Shown here: positions 18,297-26,865 of the stretch, in pieces
Numbering within the stretch: the stretch's first letter is position 1
Layout of the letters: each line of letters begins with the position of its first letter
NCBI GenBank assembly: GCA_037481875.1
Contig: JBBFKY010000001.1
Span: 248,001-312,000, forward strand
Length of the DNA: 64,000 nucleotides
From: Desulfosoma sp.
GTDB taxonomy: Bacteria > Desulfobacterota > Syntrophobacteria > Syntrophobacterales > DSM-9756
Direction: 5' to 3'
Made by a program: the position numbers and the translations under genes
Notes under the pieces: model-generated
The model's input: only the letters and a program-made list of their open reading frames with translations
What the model was told of the DNA's origin: nothing
Database searches by the model: none

Positions 18297-18740
18297 TTAG
18301 CGGCGCCATAGGCGGTGCCACCATGGTTTTTTGAGCTGGGCCAATTCAGCTTCCAGCTGCCCGATGCGATATTCCTTTTCCAAAAGGAGAGCGTTTTTTT
18401 CATAGGCTTCGGTTCGATAGAAGTCAAGGAGTTGACTTTGGTAGCGGAGTCGGCCCAGTTCTTCCAGCAGGGCTTCGTAATGGCTTACGGGAATGGAGAC
18501 GGTATTTTCTTGAACGCCGGGCGCAGGCGTTGTGGCTTTGTCTTCCACGAAGGAAACAGCCCCGGGGTGGCTTCTGCGTTTTTTTTCTTCAAGAAGCGCT
18601 TTGACTTCGTGGGAGGGAATAAAGACTCTTTTGCCTTGGCGAATAGCTTCCATTTTGCCTGTCCGTTCCAGGTATTCTTCCAGGGTTTCCGGGGAAACAC
18701 CGAGGGCCTGGGCTGCGGTGCGGACGGTCATGCGTGCCAT
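18297..18740 (-). CDS. excisionase-type HTH protein with coiled coil
   Basis: A 147-residue DNA-binding protein. Residues about 5-55 form a MerR/excisionase-like helix-turn-helix (VRTAAQALGVSPETLEEYLE, then GKRVFIPSHEVKALLEE). The C-terminal half (residues 88-140) is a leucine-rich coiled coil for dimerisation. AGGAGGGA lies just upstream of the ATG at 18740. Function probably regulatory; target unknown. The chaotic open frame extending upstream to 19259 is not coding. Confidence 0.75.
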   Translation of the reverse strand: MARMTVRTAAQALGVSPETLEEYLERTGKMEAIRQGKRVFIPSHEVKALLEEKKRRSHPGAVSFVEDKATTPAPGVQENTVSIPVSHYEALLEELGRLRYQSQLLDFYRTEAYEKNALLLEKEYRIGQLEAELAQLKKPWWHRLWRR

Positions 18741-18893
18741 GGGATTCCCTCCTGATCGACACAATGGCTCAGCTTGGTCTTCTGTATCATAAAAGCCGAG
18801 CATTCCCAAGATCTTGTTTGCCATTGAAAAGGCCTTGTGTTCTATTGACGTCGGGAAAGGATCGAGGCGATTCAAGGGAAAGGACGTGCAGAG

Positions 18894-19811
18894 ATGAGCC
18901 GTTTCGTGGAACGATTCCAGAAGGCTTTGGATGTCAGAATTTCTTCTTGCTATGAAGCCTTGCTGACGCACCACGATGAGCATCTGTCTCCGGATCCCTT
19001 GTCCGAACCGGGCTGGATTCCGGGGATCGGCAATGCGGACTTTGCCGTGGGAACCACTCAGACGTTTCGAAGCATGTTTCCTGATTTTCCTAAGAACTGG
19101 CTCATTATCGGCATGGAAGGTAAGCGGACCCTTGAAAAGATCGCTGAAGACATTGACGTTTACGTGGCTTTGGACATGAGGGATGACAATGTGCACTTGG
19201 TGGATTCCTTGGGAAAATCCTGGAAGACAGTAGGGCATTTTCGAGACTGGTTGGCCCATAAACTGGCCCGCGCTTTATGGGAACGGACCCATGACATCCA
19301 TCTCTTTGTCATCGGGGACAAGACGGAAGCTACCATTCAGAGATTGCGTGAGGAGTTGGTGCATTGGCATCGAAAAGGAGCTGTGCATTTAGAAGGAATG
19401 CTTATTCTTTATCGGGAACAGCAGGGAAGGCTGACCCTTAAGCCCGTGCAACACGTGGATATCAAGGAAACGGCCGTGGGAGGCATTGCCGGCCTTCTGG
19501 TGGGATCCCTTCTTATGCATCCCCTACTCGGTGCCGCCTTGGGGACCCTCACAGGCGCCGCCGCCGGAAGCTCAAAGTTTAGTTTGTCCCATGTAGGTCT
19601 CGATGACGAATTCATCAAACAGCTTGCCTGTGCGGTGCTTCCGGGAATGTGGGCTTTGGTGGTGGTCGTGCGCCAGGCTAAGATTCGAGAGATGCTGGAA
19701 ACATTAAAAAAAGTCGGCGGGACGGTGCTGGTGACTTCTTTAAGTAAAAGAGGTGAAGAACGCCTTCGAGCCGCTTTGGCTGCATCCTTCTCTAACGGTT
19801 CTTCCTTGTAA
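18894..19811 (+). CDS. DUF1269-like membrane-associated protein
   Basis: A 305-residue protein. The C-terminal half carries a glycine-rich hydrophobic hairpin (GGIAGLLVGSLLMHPLLGAA then GTLTGAAAG), followed by D-x-F-IKQLA...LPGMWALVVVV, a pattern shared with DUF1269 proteins, whose function is unknown. The N-terminal 170 residues are alpha/beta and look soluble (NWLIIGMEGKRTLEKIAEDI). It starts with ATG at 18894, close to divergent HTH gene 18297-18740. No enzymatic motif is apparent. Confidence 0.65.
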   Translation: MSRFVERFQKALDVRISSCYEALLTHHDEHLSPDPLSEPGWIPGIGNADFAVGTTQTFRSMFPDFPKNWLIIGMEGKRTLEKIAEDIDVYVALDMRDDNVHLVDSLGKSWKTVGHFRDWLAHKLARALWERTHDIHLFVIGDKTEATIQRLREELVHWHRKGAVHLEGMLILYREQQGRLTLKPVQHVDIKETAVGGIAGLLVGSLLMHPLLGAALGTLTGAAAGSSKFSLSHVGLDDEFIKQLACAVLPGMWALVVVVRQAKIREMLETLKKVGGTVLVTSLSKRGEERLRAALAASFSNGSSL

Positions 19812-19896
19812 AGAGTCCGCGGCCTCCGCAGGCTTTACAAGCGTACCTACGTCTTTCCTTCGTCTGTGGCGGGAACGGGTCACTGTCCCGTTAAGA

Positions 19897-20802
19897 TCAG
19901 CTTGACAGTCTCCGGACGTAGTCGGCGGCTTCCAGCCCAGCCACGCAGCCTTCCCCGACGGCTTTGGCAATTTGCCATGGAGGGCCGCAAATATCCCCGG
20001 CCGCGTAGACTCCGGGAACATTGGTTTCCTGCTTTTTGTTTGTCACGACATATTGAAAGGATTCCGGATCCAAAGCCACGCCTAAAGCTGTGGCGATCTC
20101 CAAAGCGCCTTTGGCCCCTCGTTCAATGAAGACGCCTTGGACGGCAATGGTTGTGCCGTCATCCAAAAGCACGCCTTCCACAGCATCGGCACCGATAATC
20201 TTCACCACCTTGCGGCCTTCATGGAGGAAAATGGGGCTTTGACGCAGTTTCTCGGCCAAGTTTTCTGAAACTTGTAGTTCTTCGCAGACGAGGTGCACCT
20301 GGTCGGTGTAAAAGAGAAGGGTTAGAGCTCCGGAAACGGCAGCGCTTTCGCAGCCCACCACGGCTACAGGAACGCCTCGAAAAAAGTTGGCGTCGCACTC
20401 CACACAATAACTGACGCCTTTGCCGAGGAATTCCCGTTCTCCAGGAACCCCTAGTTTCTTTCGAGAAATACCCATGGCCAGAATGACGGCTTTCGCTTCA
20501 ATCTCGTGATCTTCTTCCAATTCTAGTTTGAAATGACCATCAACGTGTTGTGCTTGGACCACATCTTCCTCAAAGAAGACAGCCCCGAATTTTTCCGCTT
20601 GAAGGCGTCCTTGAGTCAGCAGATCTTCTCCGGTGCTATGTGGAATGCAACAGAAATTTTCTATATGCGCTCGGTAGGCGCTGCTTTTGGAAATTTTTCC
20701 CACCACGGCCACAGAAACCTTCTTTCGTGAGGCGTGAATGGCGGCCTGCAAGCCGGCCGGACCTGTGCCAATGATCACGACATCGTAAGTATGCTTCTGC
20801 AT
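19897..20802 (-). CDS. trxB: thioredoxin reductase-like FAD/NAD(P) oxidoreductase
   Basis: A 301-residue flavoprotein that should pass electrons from NAD(P)H to a disulfide partner. The N-terminal FAD-binding GxGPAG motif is present (VIIGTGPAGLQAA), as is the redox pair CVEC near residue 135 (SYCVECDANFF), and the C-terminal FAD motif VPGVYAAGDI. The second nucleotide loop is VVGCESAAVSGA, which departs from the usual GGGxSA pattern, so pyridine-nucleotide use may be atypical. AAGGAGG precedes the ATG at 20802. It is the TrxR family rather than a proven TrxB. Confidence 0.85.
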   Translation of the reverse strand: MQKHTYDVVIIGTGPAGLQAAIHASRKKVSVAVVGKISKSSAYRAHIENFCCIPHSTGEDLLTQGRLQAEKFGAVFFEEDVVQAQHVDGHFKLELEEDHEIEAKAVILAMGISRKKLGVPGEREFLGKGVSYCVECDANFFRGVPVAVVGCESAAVSGALTLLFYTDQVHLVCEELQVSENLAEKLRQSPIFLHEGRKVVKIIGADAVEGVLLDDGTTIAVQGVFIERGAKGALEIATALGVALDPESFQYVVTNKKQETNVPGVYAAGDICGPPWQIAKAVGEGCVAGLEAADYVRRLSS

Positions 20803-20936
20803 CGTCTTCGGCCTCCTTGCGTCCAGGAGAGGCTTGTTTCCAGAACTGGATTGAGCCTTCAGGTTTCCGGCGTGAGCGGTTTCTCGAACACGGGACAAGG
20901 AAAAGGCCACGCGCGTGCTTTGTATGGATCTCTATT

Positions 20937-21590
20937 CTATAGCCCAAGGTCTTCGTTGATGAGCACCACCTTGATCCGCCCCTTGGGATAGGATTTTTCC
21001 GTGACCGTCCAGTGATTGCAAATCCTCTCGGGACTGGAACAATCATCGCAACAGCCCGTATGGTAACACGGCGTCTTTTTATCCAAGCGCATGGCATTAG
21101 CCGGGGCGGCGTAGTCCTTGATACGCCTCATGGCGGCTTCCAGGTTGGGAACCACCTTGTTTCTTCCAACGAGGAGAATCACATGCCGAGGTCCAAAGGT
21201 GATGGCGGCCACTCGGTTCCCGATCATATCCAGGTTGACCAGCTGGCCGTCTTCGGTCACGGCGTTGGTTCCCGTAAAAAAGAGATCGACCAGCAGGGAA
21301 CGGCGGCGCCGTTCCAGCATGTTTTCAGGAGCAAGGCCTTTCTCGTAGGTGTCCAAGACTTCCAGGTCCTTTCGGTTTTTCATGGCTTCATAAAGGCCTG
21401 TGGCCATAAAGGTCATGGATCCTCCCCAAGAAACGCTTTTCACCGACAGGGACGGCAGGATTTCTTCGAGGACGATACGTTTGGCGTCCTGAGTGTTTTG
21501 CGCAACAAAAACAGCGAAATTGTTCTTTTCCAGAGCCTCCTGGACGCGTTTCAATCGAAGTTGCCAGTAGTGATCCACGGGCCGATCCAT
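20937..21590 (-). CDS. LUD-domain (lactate-utilisation LutC-like) protein
   Basis: A 217-residue protein of the LUD/DUF162 family (LutC/YkgG). VKSVSWGGSMTFMATGLYEA, DLFFTGTNAVTEDGQLVNLD and GPRHVILLVGRNKVV are family landmarks. LutC acts with LutA and LutB in lactate oxidation, but neither lies nearby, so the role here is open. A C-terminal Cys set (PCYHTGCCDDCSSPERICN) is typical of stand-alone members and may bind metal. AGGAGGAAGGC precedes the ATG at 21590. Confidence 0.85.
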   Translation of the reverse strand: MDRPVDHYWQLRLKRVQEALEKNNFAVFVAQNTQDAKRIVLEEILPSLSVKSVSWGGSMTFMATGLYEAMKNRKDLEVLDTYEKGLAPENMLERRRRSLLVDLFFTGTNAVTEDGQLVNLDMIGNRVAAITFGPRHVILLVGRNKVVPNLEAAMRRIKDYAAPANAMRLDKKTPCYHTGCCDDCSSPERICNHWTVTEKSYPKGRIKVVLINEDLGL

Positions 21591-21892
21591 GCCTTCCTCC
21601 TGAATTCTTGAGAATCGGTTTGCTGCTCTCGGCAACCACGCGAATAGAAAGATCTCTCTTCTAACAAAATCGAGGCGTGTTTGAAAGAAGCCATGCTTGA
21701 GAGAAGCAACCAAAACCGGTGGAGGATGGCCCATAAGTGGGCCAAGGGTTATCGTCGCCATGGGGTCAAGAGATGAAAAATTCGGCTTAATAGCAAACCC
21801 AGAAAATCCTCACCCAAATTCTGGGATTCTTGGAAAATGACAAGTCTTTTTCCTAGGCAGAGACAACTATCATGATGTAAACGCAAAATATT

Positions 21893-22370
21893 TTGTTCAG
21901 GCCAAAGACGGGACGTGAGAGTCCTTCTTCCGCAGCTTGCGATACCAAGAAGGAGAAGGACAGACTCGGCGATCTTCAATCGGGTGGTGAGCAAGCTGGA
22001 GAAGCTCAGGAAGAGGAGCGAGGAAGGGGGCTTGCGCAAAGGTTGGCCGAATGTTCCGCACTGGCTTTTCTGCAATGGGTACGGCATTCCGATGGATCTT
22101 GACAATTTCCGCATAAGGGTCCGGAAACCGGGCTATGGATAAATTCTAAATTCGGCCTTCGATGGCATACTCCTCGTGACATGCAGCAGACTTACGGGGC
22201 GTTAGAACTTGGCAAGGGGGATCCCACTGGGGAAAGTGACAATGGACATGGAATACACCTCCGCCCAGATCACTTTCCACACTTGCTAAAATGGCCGCCT
22301 ATTGAGAGCCGTTCCACCATCGACGCGCTGGACGACGTGGTGAACGATCACACGCAACTATCCGCAAGCA
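21893..22370 (+). pseudogene. decayed tyrosine recombinase (phage integrase)
   Basis: Remnants of an integrase are spread over several frames. VRVLLPQLAI near 21913, then WLFCNGYGIPMDLDNFRIRV near 22065-22125, matches the usual pre-catalytic segment (lFcN..G.PmD.dNFr.RV). After an in-frame stop near 22140 and a frame change, RDMQQTYGALELGKGD near 22178-22220 corresponds to the HDxRHTYA-LxLxxG catalytic motif, with the Arg and His changed to Gln. The tail H-L-L-x3-PIESRSTIDALDDV resembles the final helix. The stops, frameshifts and lost catalytic residues mark a dead gene. It lies about 50 bases from the initiator tRNA gene, a common integration target. Confidence 0.6.
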
Positions 22371-22374
22371 GAAA

Positions 22375-22408
22375 GAAAAAAGGGCTTAGCCTGACGAGCC
22401 AAGCCCTT
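22375..22408 (-). terminator. terminator of the tRNA transcript
   Basis: AAGGGCTT and AAGCCCTT form an 8-bp stem around a 13-base loop, followed on the minus strand by a run of T. It sits immediately 3' of the tRNA gene. Confidence 0.8.
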
Positions 22409-22416
22409 GATTGTCT

Positions 22417-22493
<77 letters not shown>

Positions 22494-22610
22494 TCAGCGA
22501 GCGATGTTGTATAGCTCATGGTTGATGAGAAGTCAAGAGGGCGAAATTCGGGTTTTTGCGTTCCCTTAACAGAGAGGAAGGCGTGCGCAGGGTGGCACGG
22601 GATTTCTTTC

Positions 22611-23207
22611 CTAAAGGACGCCTTTGGAGCTGGGCACGGCCGATCGGCGTGGATCCAAGCTTGCGGCTTCGTCCAAAGCGCGCCCAAAAGCTTTGAAGAC
22701 CGCTTCCAGAATATGATGCGTGTTGGCACCGTAAGGGACCAGAATATGAGCCGTAATGCCTCCATTCTGGCACAAGGCTCGAAAGAATTCCGGCACCAGT
22801 TCGCTGTCAAAGGTGCCGACCCGTTCGGCCAGGGAAGGTACCCGGTAGACCAGGTAGGGCCGATTGGAAAGATCGAGACTCACTTGAGCTAAAGCCTCGT
22901 CCATGGGAATGAAGGCGGTCCCGTAACGACGAAGACCTTTACGGTCCCCCAGGGCTTTGGAGAGGGCTTGGCCGAGGCAAATACCCACGTCTTCCACGGT
23001 GTGGTGGCCGTCCACCTCCAAGTCCCCTTGGGCTCGAAGGGTCAAATCAAAGAGACCATGCACAGCCCACAGGGTAAGCATATGGTCAAAAAAAGGAAGG
23101 CCCGTGTCCACATCCACCATTCCCGTGCCGTCCAAAACAATTTTCACCGAGATAGCGGTTTCCTGGGTTTTTCGTTCCACCATCGCCTGGCGCAATTCCC
23201 TATTCAT
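22611..23207 (-). CDS. hisB: imidazoleglycerol-phosphate dehydratase
   Basis: Catalyses a dehydration step of histidine biosynthesis, forming imidazole-acetol phosphate. 198 residues, the usual monofunctional length. Metal-binding motifs are visible: LPFFDHML, GHHTVEDVGI, and NTHHILEAVFKAF. The ATG at 23207 follows GGGAG. It stands alone, with no other his genes in the window. It is the minus-strand gene upstream of the tRNA gene. Confidence 0.96.
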   Translation of the reverse strand: MNRELRQAMVERKTQETAISVKIVLDGTGMVDVDTGLPFFDHMLTLWAVHGLFDLTLRAQGDLEVDGHHTVEDVGICLGQALSKALGDRKGLRRYGTAFIPMDEALAQVSLDLSNRPYLVYRVPSLAERVGTFDSELVPEFFRALCQNGGITAHILVPYGANTHHILEAVFKAFGRALDEAASLDPRRSAVPSSKGVL

Positions 23208-23468
23208 AAGAGCTCCCTAGTAACATGAGAAAAGGATTTGGGTTCCTGGGGCGCCGCGGCTTCCACGGAGAAGCCTTCATCCAACAACAAATAGCTACTC
23301 TATAAAGATTTTTCACTCGTGTGTAAACACTGGAGCACTCATGACCTTGAGGGTGTCTTGCCTGTAGAAGCAGAGCAGGGTAAAATAAAACATTAAGGTG
23401 CTTTCATGCTTATGGCGGGCCTATGTGCCAAGACAAGAAACATGCATCACGTACAAAGGGAAGGATCA

Positions 23469-23804
23469 ATGATGGCTGAAGAAAGATTGCCGCGCTGGTA
23501 TAGCTTCCTTCGCGAAAACCACCCGAGTGTCATGGATGCCCTAGACGCCTTGGGAGTCGCTGTGCGCCGAGAAGGGCCCTTGGATCCTAAGACGGCCCAT
23601 CTGGTGCAATTGGCGGCCGCGGCGGCTATTCGCTCTGAGGGCGCCGTGCACAGCCACACACGGCGAGCGCTTCAAGCGGGTGCCAGTCGCGAAGAAATCG
23701 TGCATACCCTGATCCTCCTGGTCAGCACCATAGGGTTTCCGTCCGTATCCGCCGCTCTGAGCTGGGCCCAGGACGAATTGGACAAGACGTCGTCACCTGC
23801 TTAA
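23469..23804 (+). CDS. carboxymuconolactone-decarboxylase/AhpD-like protein
   Basis: A 111-residue alpha-helical protein of the CMD fold. The hairpin EGAVHSHTRRALQAGASREE corresponds to the family's central segment, with the conserved His in HT. The redox CxxC of AhpD-type members is absent; no cysteine is present in this motif, so peroxide-linked disulfide chemistry is unlikely. An AAGGA ribosome site precedes the ATG at 23469; another Met follows directly. Function unknown. Confidence 0.75.
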   Translation: MMAEERLPRWYSFLRENHPSVMDALDALGVAVRREGPLDPKTAHLVQLAAAAAIRSEGAVHSHTRRALQAGASREEIVHTLILLVSTIGFPSVSAALSWAQDELDKTSSPA

Positions 23805-23903
23805 ACAAAAATCGCCTTCCTTTCAGCAAATCCATCAACCGGCTGCCGGCACCAAAAGGCACGGCTGGATAAGTGCATTTCTTTCTTTTTTCATGTTCGC
23901 TTC

Positions 23904-24332
23904 TTACCAGCCTTTTTGCCTAAGAATGTTTCGGATCTTTTCTTCCGTTTTTTTCTCAACCAGAACCATCTTTTCCACGTGAGCCTTTCTGATTTTGTCG
24001 GCAAGCACCTTCACATCCGCCGGTTTCTCCAGAACATCGCTCGCTCCCAGCTTCATCGCCTCGATGCCCTTTTGAACGGTTGCATGCCCTGTCAGCACAA
24101 TGACCTGAATGTCAGGGTTTTTGCTTTTCATGACCTTCAGGGCTTCAATCCCGTTCATTTCCGGCATTTGCAAATCGAGAATGACTGCATCAAAGCTTTC
24201 ATGTTCAATGAGAGACAAAGCCTCTCTTGCCGACGGTGCCGTCTTGACCCGGATTTCCCGAGCCTTCATCCGCTCCGCCATCACCTCAAGAAAATCGGTT
24301 TCATCATCCACCAACAAGACTTTCTCGGACAT
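23904..24332 (-). CDS. single-domain response regulator
   Basis: A 142-residue receiver with no DNA-binding domain. The acidic pair is DDE in LLVDDETDF, the phosphoacceptor Asp is in VILDLQMP, the switch Thr in VLTGHA, and the conserved Lys in EKPADVK. About 25 extra C-terminal residues (KKTEEKIRNILRQKGW) follow the domain and end in a KGW motif also found in the receiver at 37141. It is the last gene of a minus-strand signalling group that also includes a degenerate kinase and a receiver fusion. Confidence 0.88.
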   Translation of the reverse strand: MSEKVLLVDDETDFLEVMAERMKAREIRVKTAPSAREALSLIEHESFDAVILDLQMPEMNGIEALKVMKSKNPDIQVIVLTGHATVQKGIEAMKLGASDVLEKPADVKVLADKIRKAHVEKMVLVEKKTEEKIRNILRQKGW

Positions 24333-24368
24333 GGATGGCTCCTTTCTGGGGTGTCGTGATCTTTTTGT

Positions 24369-25064
24369 TTAAGCCTCAGGGACGTTTTTGGGGAGGCTCA
24401 GCACGACATCACCTGTGGATGAGTCCATGGAGATCTGCGCATGGAGGATAGACAAAAGCGGCGCGGCATCCTTTCGAAGGCTCTCCGGTAAGCTTGTCTG
24501 CGTTGGTTGAATGGCTTGACAATGAAGTCGGACTTCCACGTCCTTGTCTTTTTCCTGGGCGTCGACCTGGACCACGGAGGAGGGAGGGATCGTCTCAAAC
24601 AAGGCTTTCAAGCATAGCCAAAGAAGATTCAACAGGAAAAAGGGCTGCACTTGCACTGAAAACGAAGCCTCCCGACAAGCCACCTTTAGGGTAATGCCTG
24701 ACATCGTCGCCTTTCTTTCTGCCAACGTGACTAAGAAGCTGATCAGTTCAGACAGAGGAACGGTTGTGATGGGCTCATCAATACTGTGCGCAAACCGGTT
24801 TAGGTTCCCTATGAGAACGTTAGCCCGCTGCACCTGTCGTGTGATCTGCATCGCTGTCCGTTTGAGTCGCTCCGGATCAAGAGGTTTTCCGCGCTCGGCA
24901 AGGAGCGCCAAATCCTCCAAAAGCCCTGCATGTTCACTGACGATGGCAATGGCATTTTTCAACTCATGGGAAATCGATGCGGAGACGGCTCCAAAAAACC
25001 GTAGCCCACACACAGCCGGCGCATCGTCGTAACCTCTGACCTCGGACGATTCAAAAGATGCCAT
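24369..25064 (-). CDS. histidine-kinase-like protein with degenerate ATP domain
   Basis: A 231-residue protein. SASISHELKNAIAIVSEHAG at about residues 28-47 is a HisKA-type dimerisation segment with the phosphoacceptor His (about residue 33). The following 150 residues have the general HATPase order but lack recognisable N, G1 and G2 boxes; for example, no DxGxG motif is seen. It may be a phosphotransfer protein or pseudokinase. The next gene downstream is a receiver, 36 bases away, and another receiver lies upstream, so His-to-Asp relay is plausible. Confidence 0.65.
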   Translation of the reverse strand: MASFESSEVRGYDDAPAVCGLRFFGAVSASISHELKNAIAIVSEHAGLLEDLALLAERGKPLDPERLKRTAMQITRQVQRANVLIGNLNRFAHSIDEPITTVPLSELISFLVTLAERKATMSGITLKVACREASFSVQVQPFFLLNLLWLCLKALFETIPPSSVVQVDAQEKDKDVEVRLHCQAIQPTQTSLPESLRKDAAPLLSILHAQISMDSSTGDVVLSLPKNVPEA

Positions 25065-25069
25065 GGGGT

Positions 25070-25441
25070 TTACTCTCTTTTTTCCGATTGGACTAATTTT
25101 CGAAGATGCTCGATCAATTGTTCGATTTTCACAGGCTTAACAAGATAATTATCTATTCCCGTATCCCGACATGCTGCGTCGAAATCTTCCTGGGAACCAT
25201 GGCCGGTCATAAACAAAAACTTGAGGTTCGGTCGAATAGAGGCCAATTTCCTTTTCAGCTCGATCCCGCCCATTTTCGGCAGTTTCACATCAAGAACCGC
25301 CACATCGAATTCCCGGTTCTTTACCATCCGGATGGCGTCCTCAGCGTTGGTGACCCAAGAGGCATGAATCCCCCGAAGTTCAAGCCTTTCCGCCAGGGTC
25401 GAGACCAGCTGATCTTCGTCATCCACCAACAAGATATTCAT
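25070..25441 (-). CDS. single-domain response regulator
   Basis: A 123-residue receiver. ILLVDDEDQL holds the acidic pair, VAVLDVKLPKMGG the phosphoacceptor Asp, FLFMTGHG the switch Thr, and YLVKPVK the Lys. No output domain. The ATG at 25441 follows GGAGAAAAAG; the longer frame from 25489 is unlikely. Its stop is only 5 bases from the start of the degenerate kinase downstream, so the two are translationally linked. Confidence 0.85.
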   Translation of the reverse strand: MNILLVDDEDQLVSTLAERLELRGIHASWVTNAEDAIRMVKNREFDVAVLDVKLPKMGGIELKRKLASIRPNLKFLFMTGHGSQEDFDAACRDTGIDNYLVKPVKIEQLIEHLRKLVQSEKRE

Positions 25442-25611
25442 CTTTTTCTCCAGATTGTATGCGATGCCCTTAGAAGGCGTTCTGTCCACCTGCGAGAGTC
25501 GCTGCAGGAAGCCCTCGAGAAGCTACATACGTGAAAAGATACCCTTCAAGTATTGGCCGATTCATGGACTTTATCGGGCTTTCCGGGTTTAAGCCTGGGA
25601 TTCTCAGCCCC
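25442..25611. other. gap between the receiver and the fusion gene
   Basis: 170 bases with no gene. No clear terminator or promoter was seen, so the fusion gene and the receiver cluster may or may not share a transcript. Confidence 0.3.
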
Positions 25612-26838
25612 CTACGTTTTGGCACCGGAACTTTTTCGAATCTTGTCGTAGGCACGCTTCAGCGTATCACTCAAGACATCGATGTCGACCGGTTTCTGAA
25701 GATAGGCGAACGCGCCCAACTTCATACAGGTTTCCCTGTCAGCCTCAGAGCCGTGCCCTGTCAGAATGATGACCTCGATGTTGGGTTTGGTCGCCTTGAC
25801 CCTTTTAAGGACTTCAATGCCGTCAATACCAGGCATCTTCAGATCAAGGATCATGACCTCGGGCTCCTCCTCACTGACGAGCCTGAGCGCAGATTCACCG
25901 TCGTAGGCGACGGCAGATCCCACATCCCTCAGGAGCAGGCGTTCGGAAAGTGTTTGGACGAATTCCCGTTCATCATCGACAAGAAGAACCTTGGACGGTG
26001 CCCGGAAATCATATTTACGGTAAATATCCGCCTGATGAAAATTGGGTCCAACTCGAACCTCGACGGATCGAACACCTTCCATCGGCGCCACAAGAGCCTT
26101 CAAATCTTCTTCCAATCGAGACAGCATCAACACATGCTTGTTGACGATCAGGGTGACGGCACCGTTTTTGGCTTCCACATCCACATCATGGCCTTCGGCC
26201 GCAAGAGCCACCGCTACGCGGGCTTGAAGCAGAAAATCGGCGGCTGCGGCTCGAGAGGCTTCTGTCGGATGCAGGACATCTTTTTGAGTGTTACTGACGA
26301 TCAAATCCACGGCTTGTTCCACGGAAACTTTATCCATCGGGATCAAGATGTCATAGAGCGCCGGTTTCCACGGATCGATTTCCTTCTTCACCATGGATGT
26401 CCAGGAAGAGCGGTCTTCATCGGATTTACGGATGGCTTTGAGTGCGTCCTTTTCGGATACTGCCTCCGCTGTCGCGGCCGTTCGAAGACGAAAGGCCAGA
26501 TCTGCAATCAGACACACTCGAAGAACATGGGTGATCTGGGAGGGGATCAAAAGGCCGCAACAGCCGGCAACCAAAAGACGTTCTTCCTGAAGCATCTGCG
26601 CCGTGGCCAATCGTAGGTAAGCGACGGCGCGTTCTTTTTCATGTGTAAAGGCATTGAAGATCGATGTCTTGGCACTGAAAGCTCGGGAAATGCGTTCAAC
26701 CGACATGCCGGACAACTGAGAAGCCAAGGCGGCAAGGGTATCGTCTTCAACCAATCGAAATCCGGTGCGCTCCGCCACGTTTCGAATCACAGAACCTTCA
26801 TTGCAGTACAAGCCGTAAAAGACGGAAATGACTGACAT
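25612..26838 (-). CDS. cytidylate-kinase-like domain fused to a response-regulator receiver
   Basis: A 408-residue fusion. Residues about 1-205 resemble the cytidylate-kinase-like family: VISVFYGLYCNEGSVIRNVA is its P-loop region, but the usual GSGG/GK pattern is lost (GLYCNEGS), so phosphoryl transfer is doubtful. Residues about 215-275 form a small alpha/beta domain with BON-like rhythm (VDVEAKNGAVTLIVN). Residues 281-400 are a complete receiver: LLVDDE, phosphoacceptor Asp in VMILDLKMPG, Thr in ILTGHG and Lys in LQKPVD. It starts 28 bases downstream of the SulP permease and is probably co-transcribed with it. The N-terminal domain may sense a nucleotide rather than make one. Confidence 0.8.
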   Translation of the reverse strand: MSVISVFYGLYCNEGSVIRNVAERTGFRLVEDDTLAALASQLSGMSVERISRAFSAKTSIFNAFTHEKERAVAYLRLATAQMLQEERLLVAGCCGLLIPSQITHVLRVCLIADLAFRLRTAATAEAVSEKDALKAIRKSDEDRSSWTSMVKKEIDPWKPALYDILIPMDKVSVEQAVDLIVSNTQKDVLHPTEASRAAAADFLLQARVAVALAAEGHDVDVEAKNGAVTLIVNKHVLMLSRLEEDLKALVAPMEGVRSVEVRVGPNFHQADIYRKYDFRAPSKVLLVDDEREFVQTLSERLLLRDVGSAVAYDGESALRLVSEEEPEVMILDLKMPGIDGIEVLKRVKATKPNIEVIILTGHGSEADRETCMKLGAFAYLQKPVDIDVLSDTLKRAYDKIRKSSGAKT

Positions 26839-26865
26839 GGTTTGTATCCCCTTTTCATGCGGAGT

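Noticed and set aside
21749-22114. Minus-strand open frame of 121 codons
   Set aside because: It lies opposite the decayed integrase and shows no family or ribosome-site support.
25531-26616. Long plus-strand frame of 361 codons
   Set aside because: It is the antisense of the kinase-like/receiver fusion, which has clear domains.
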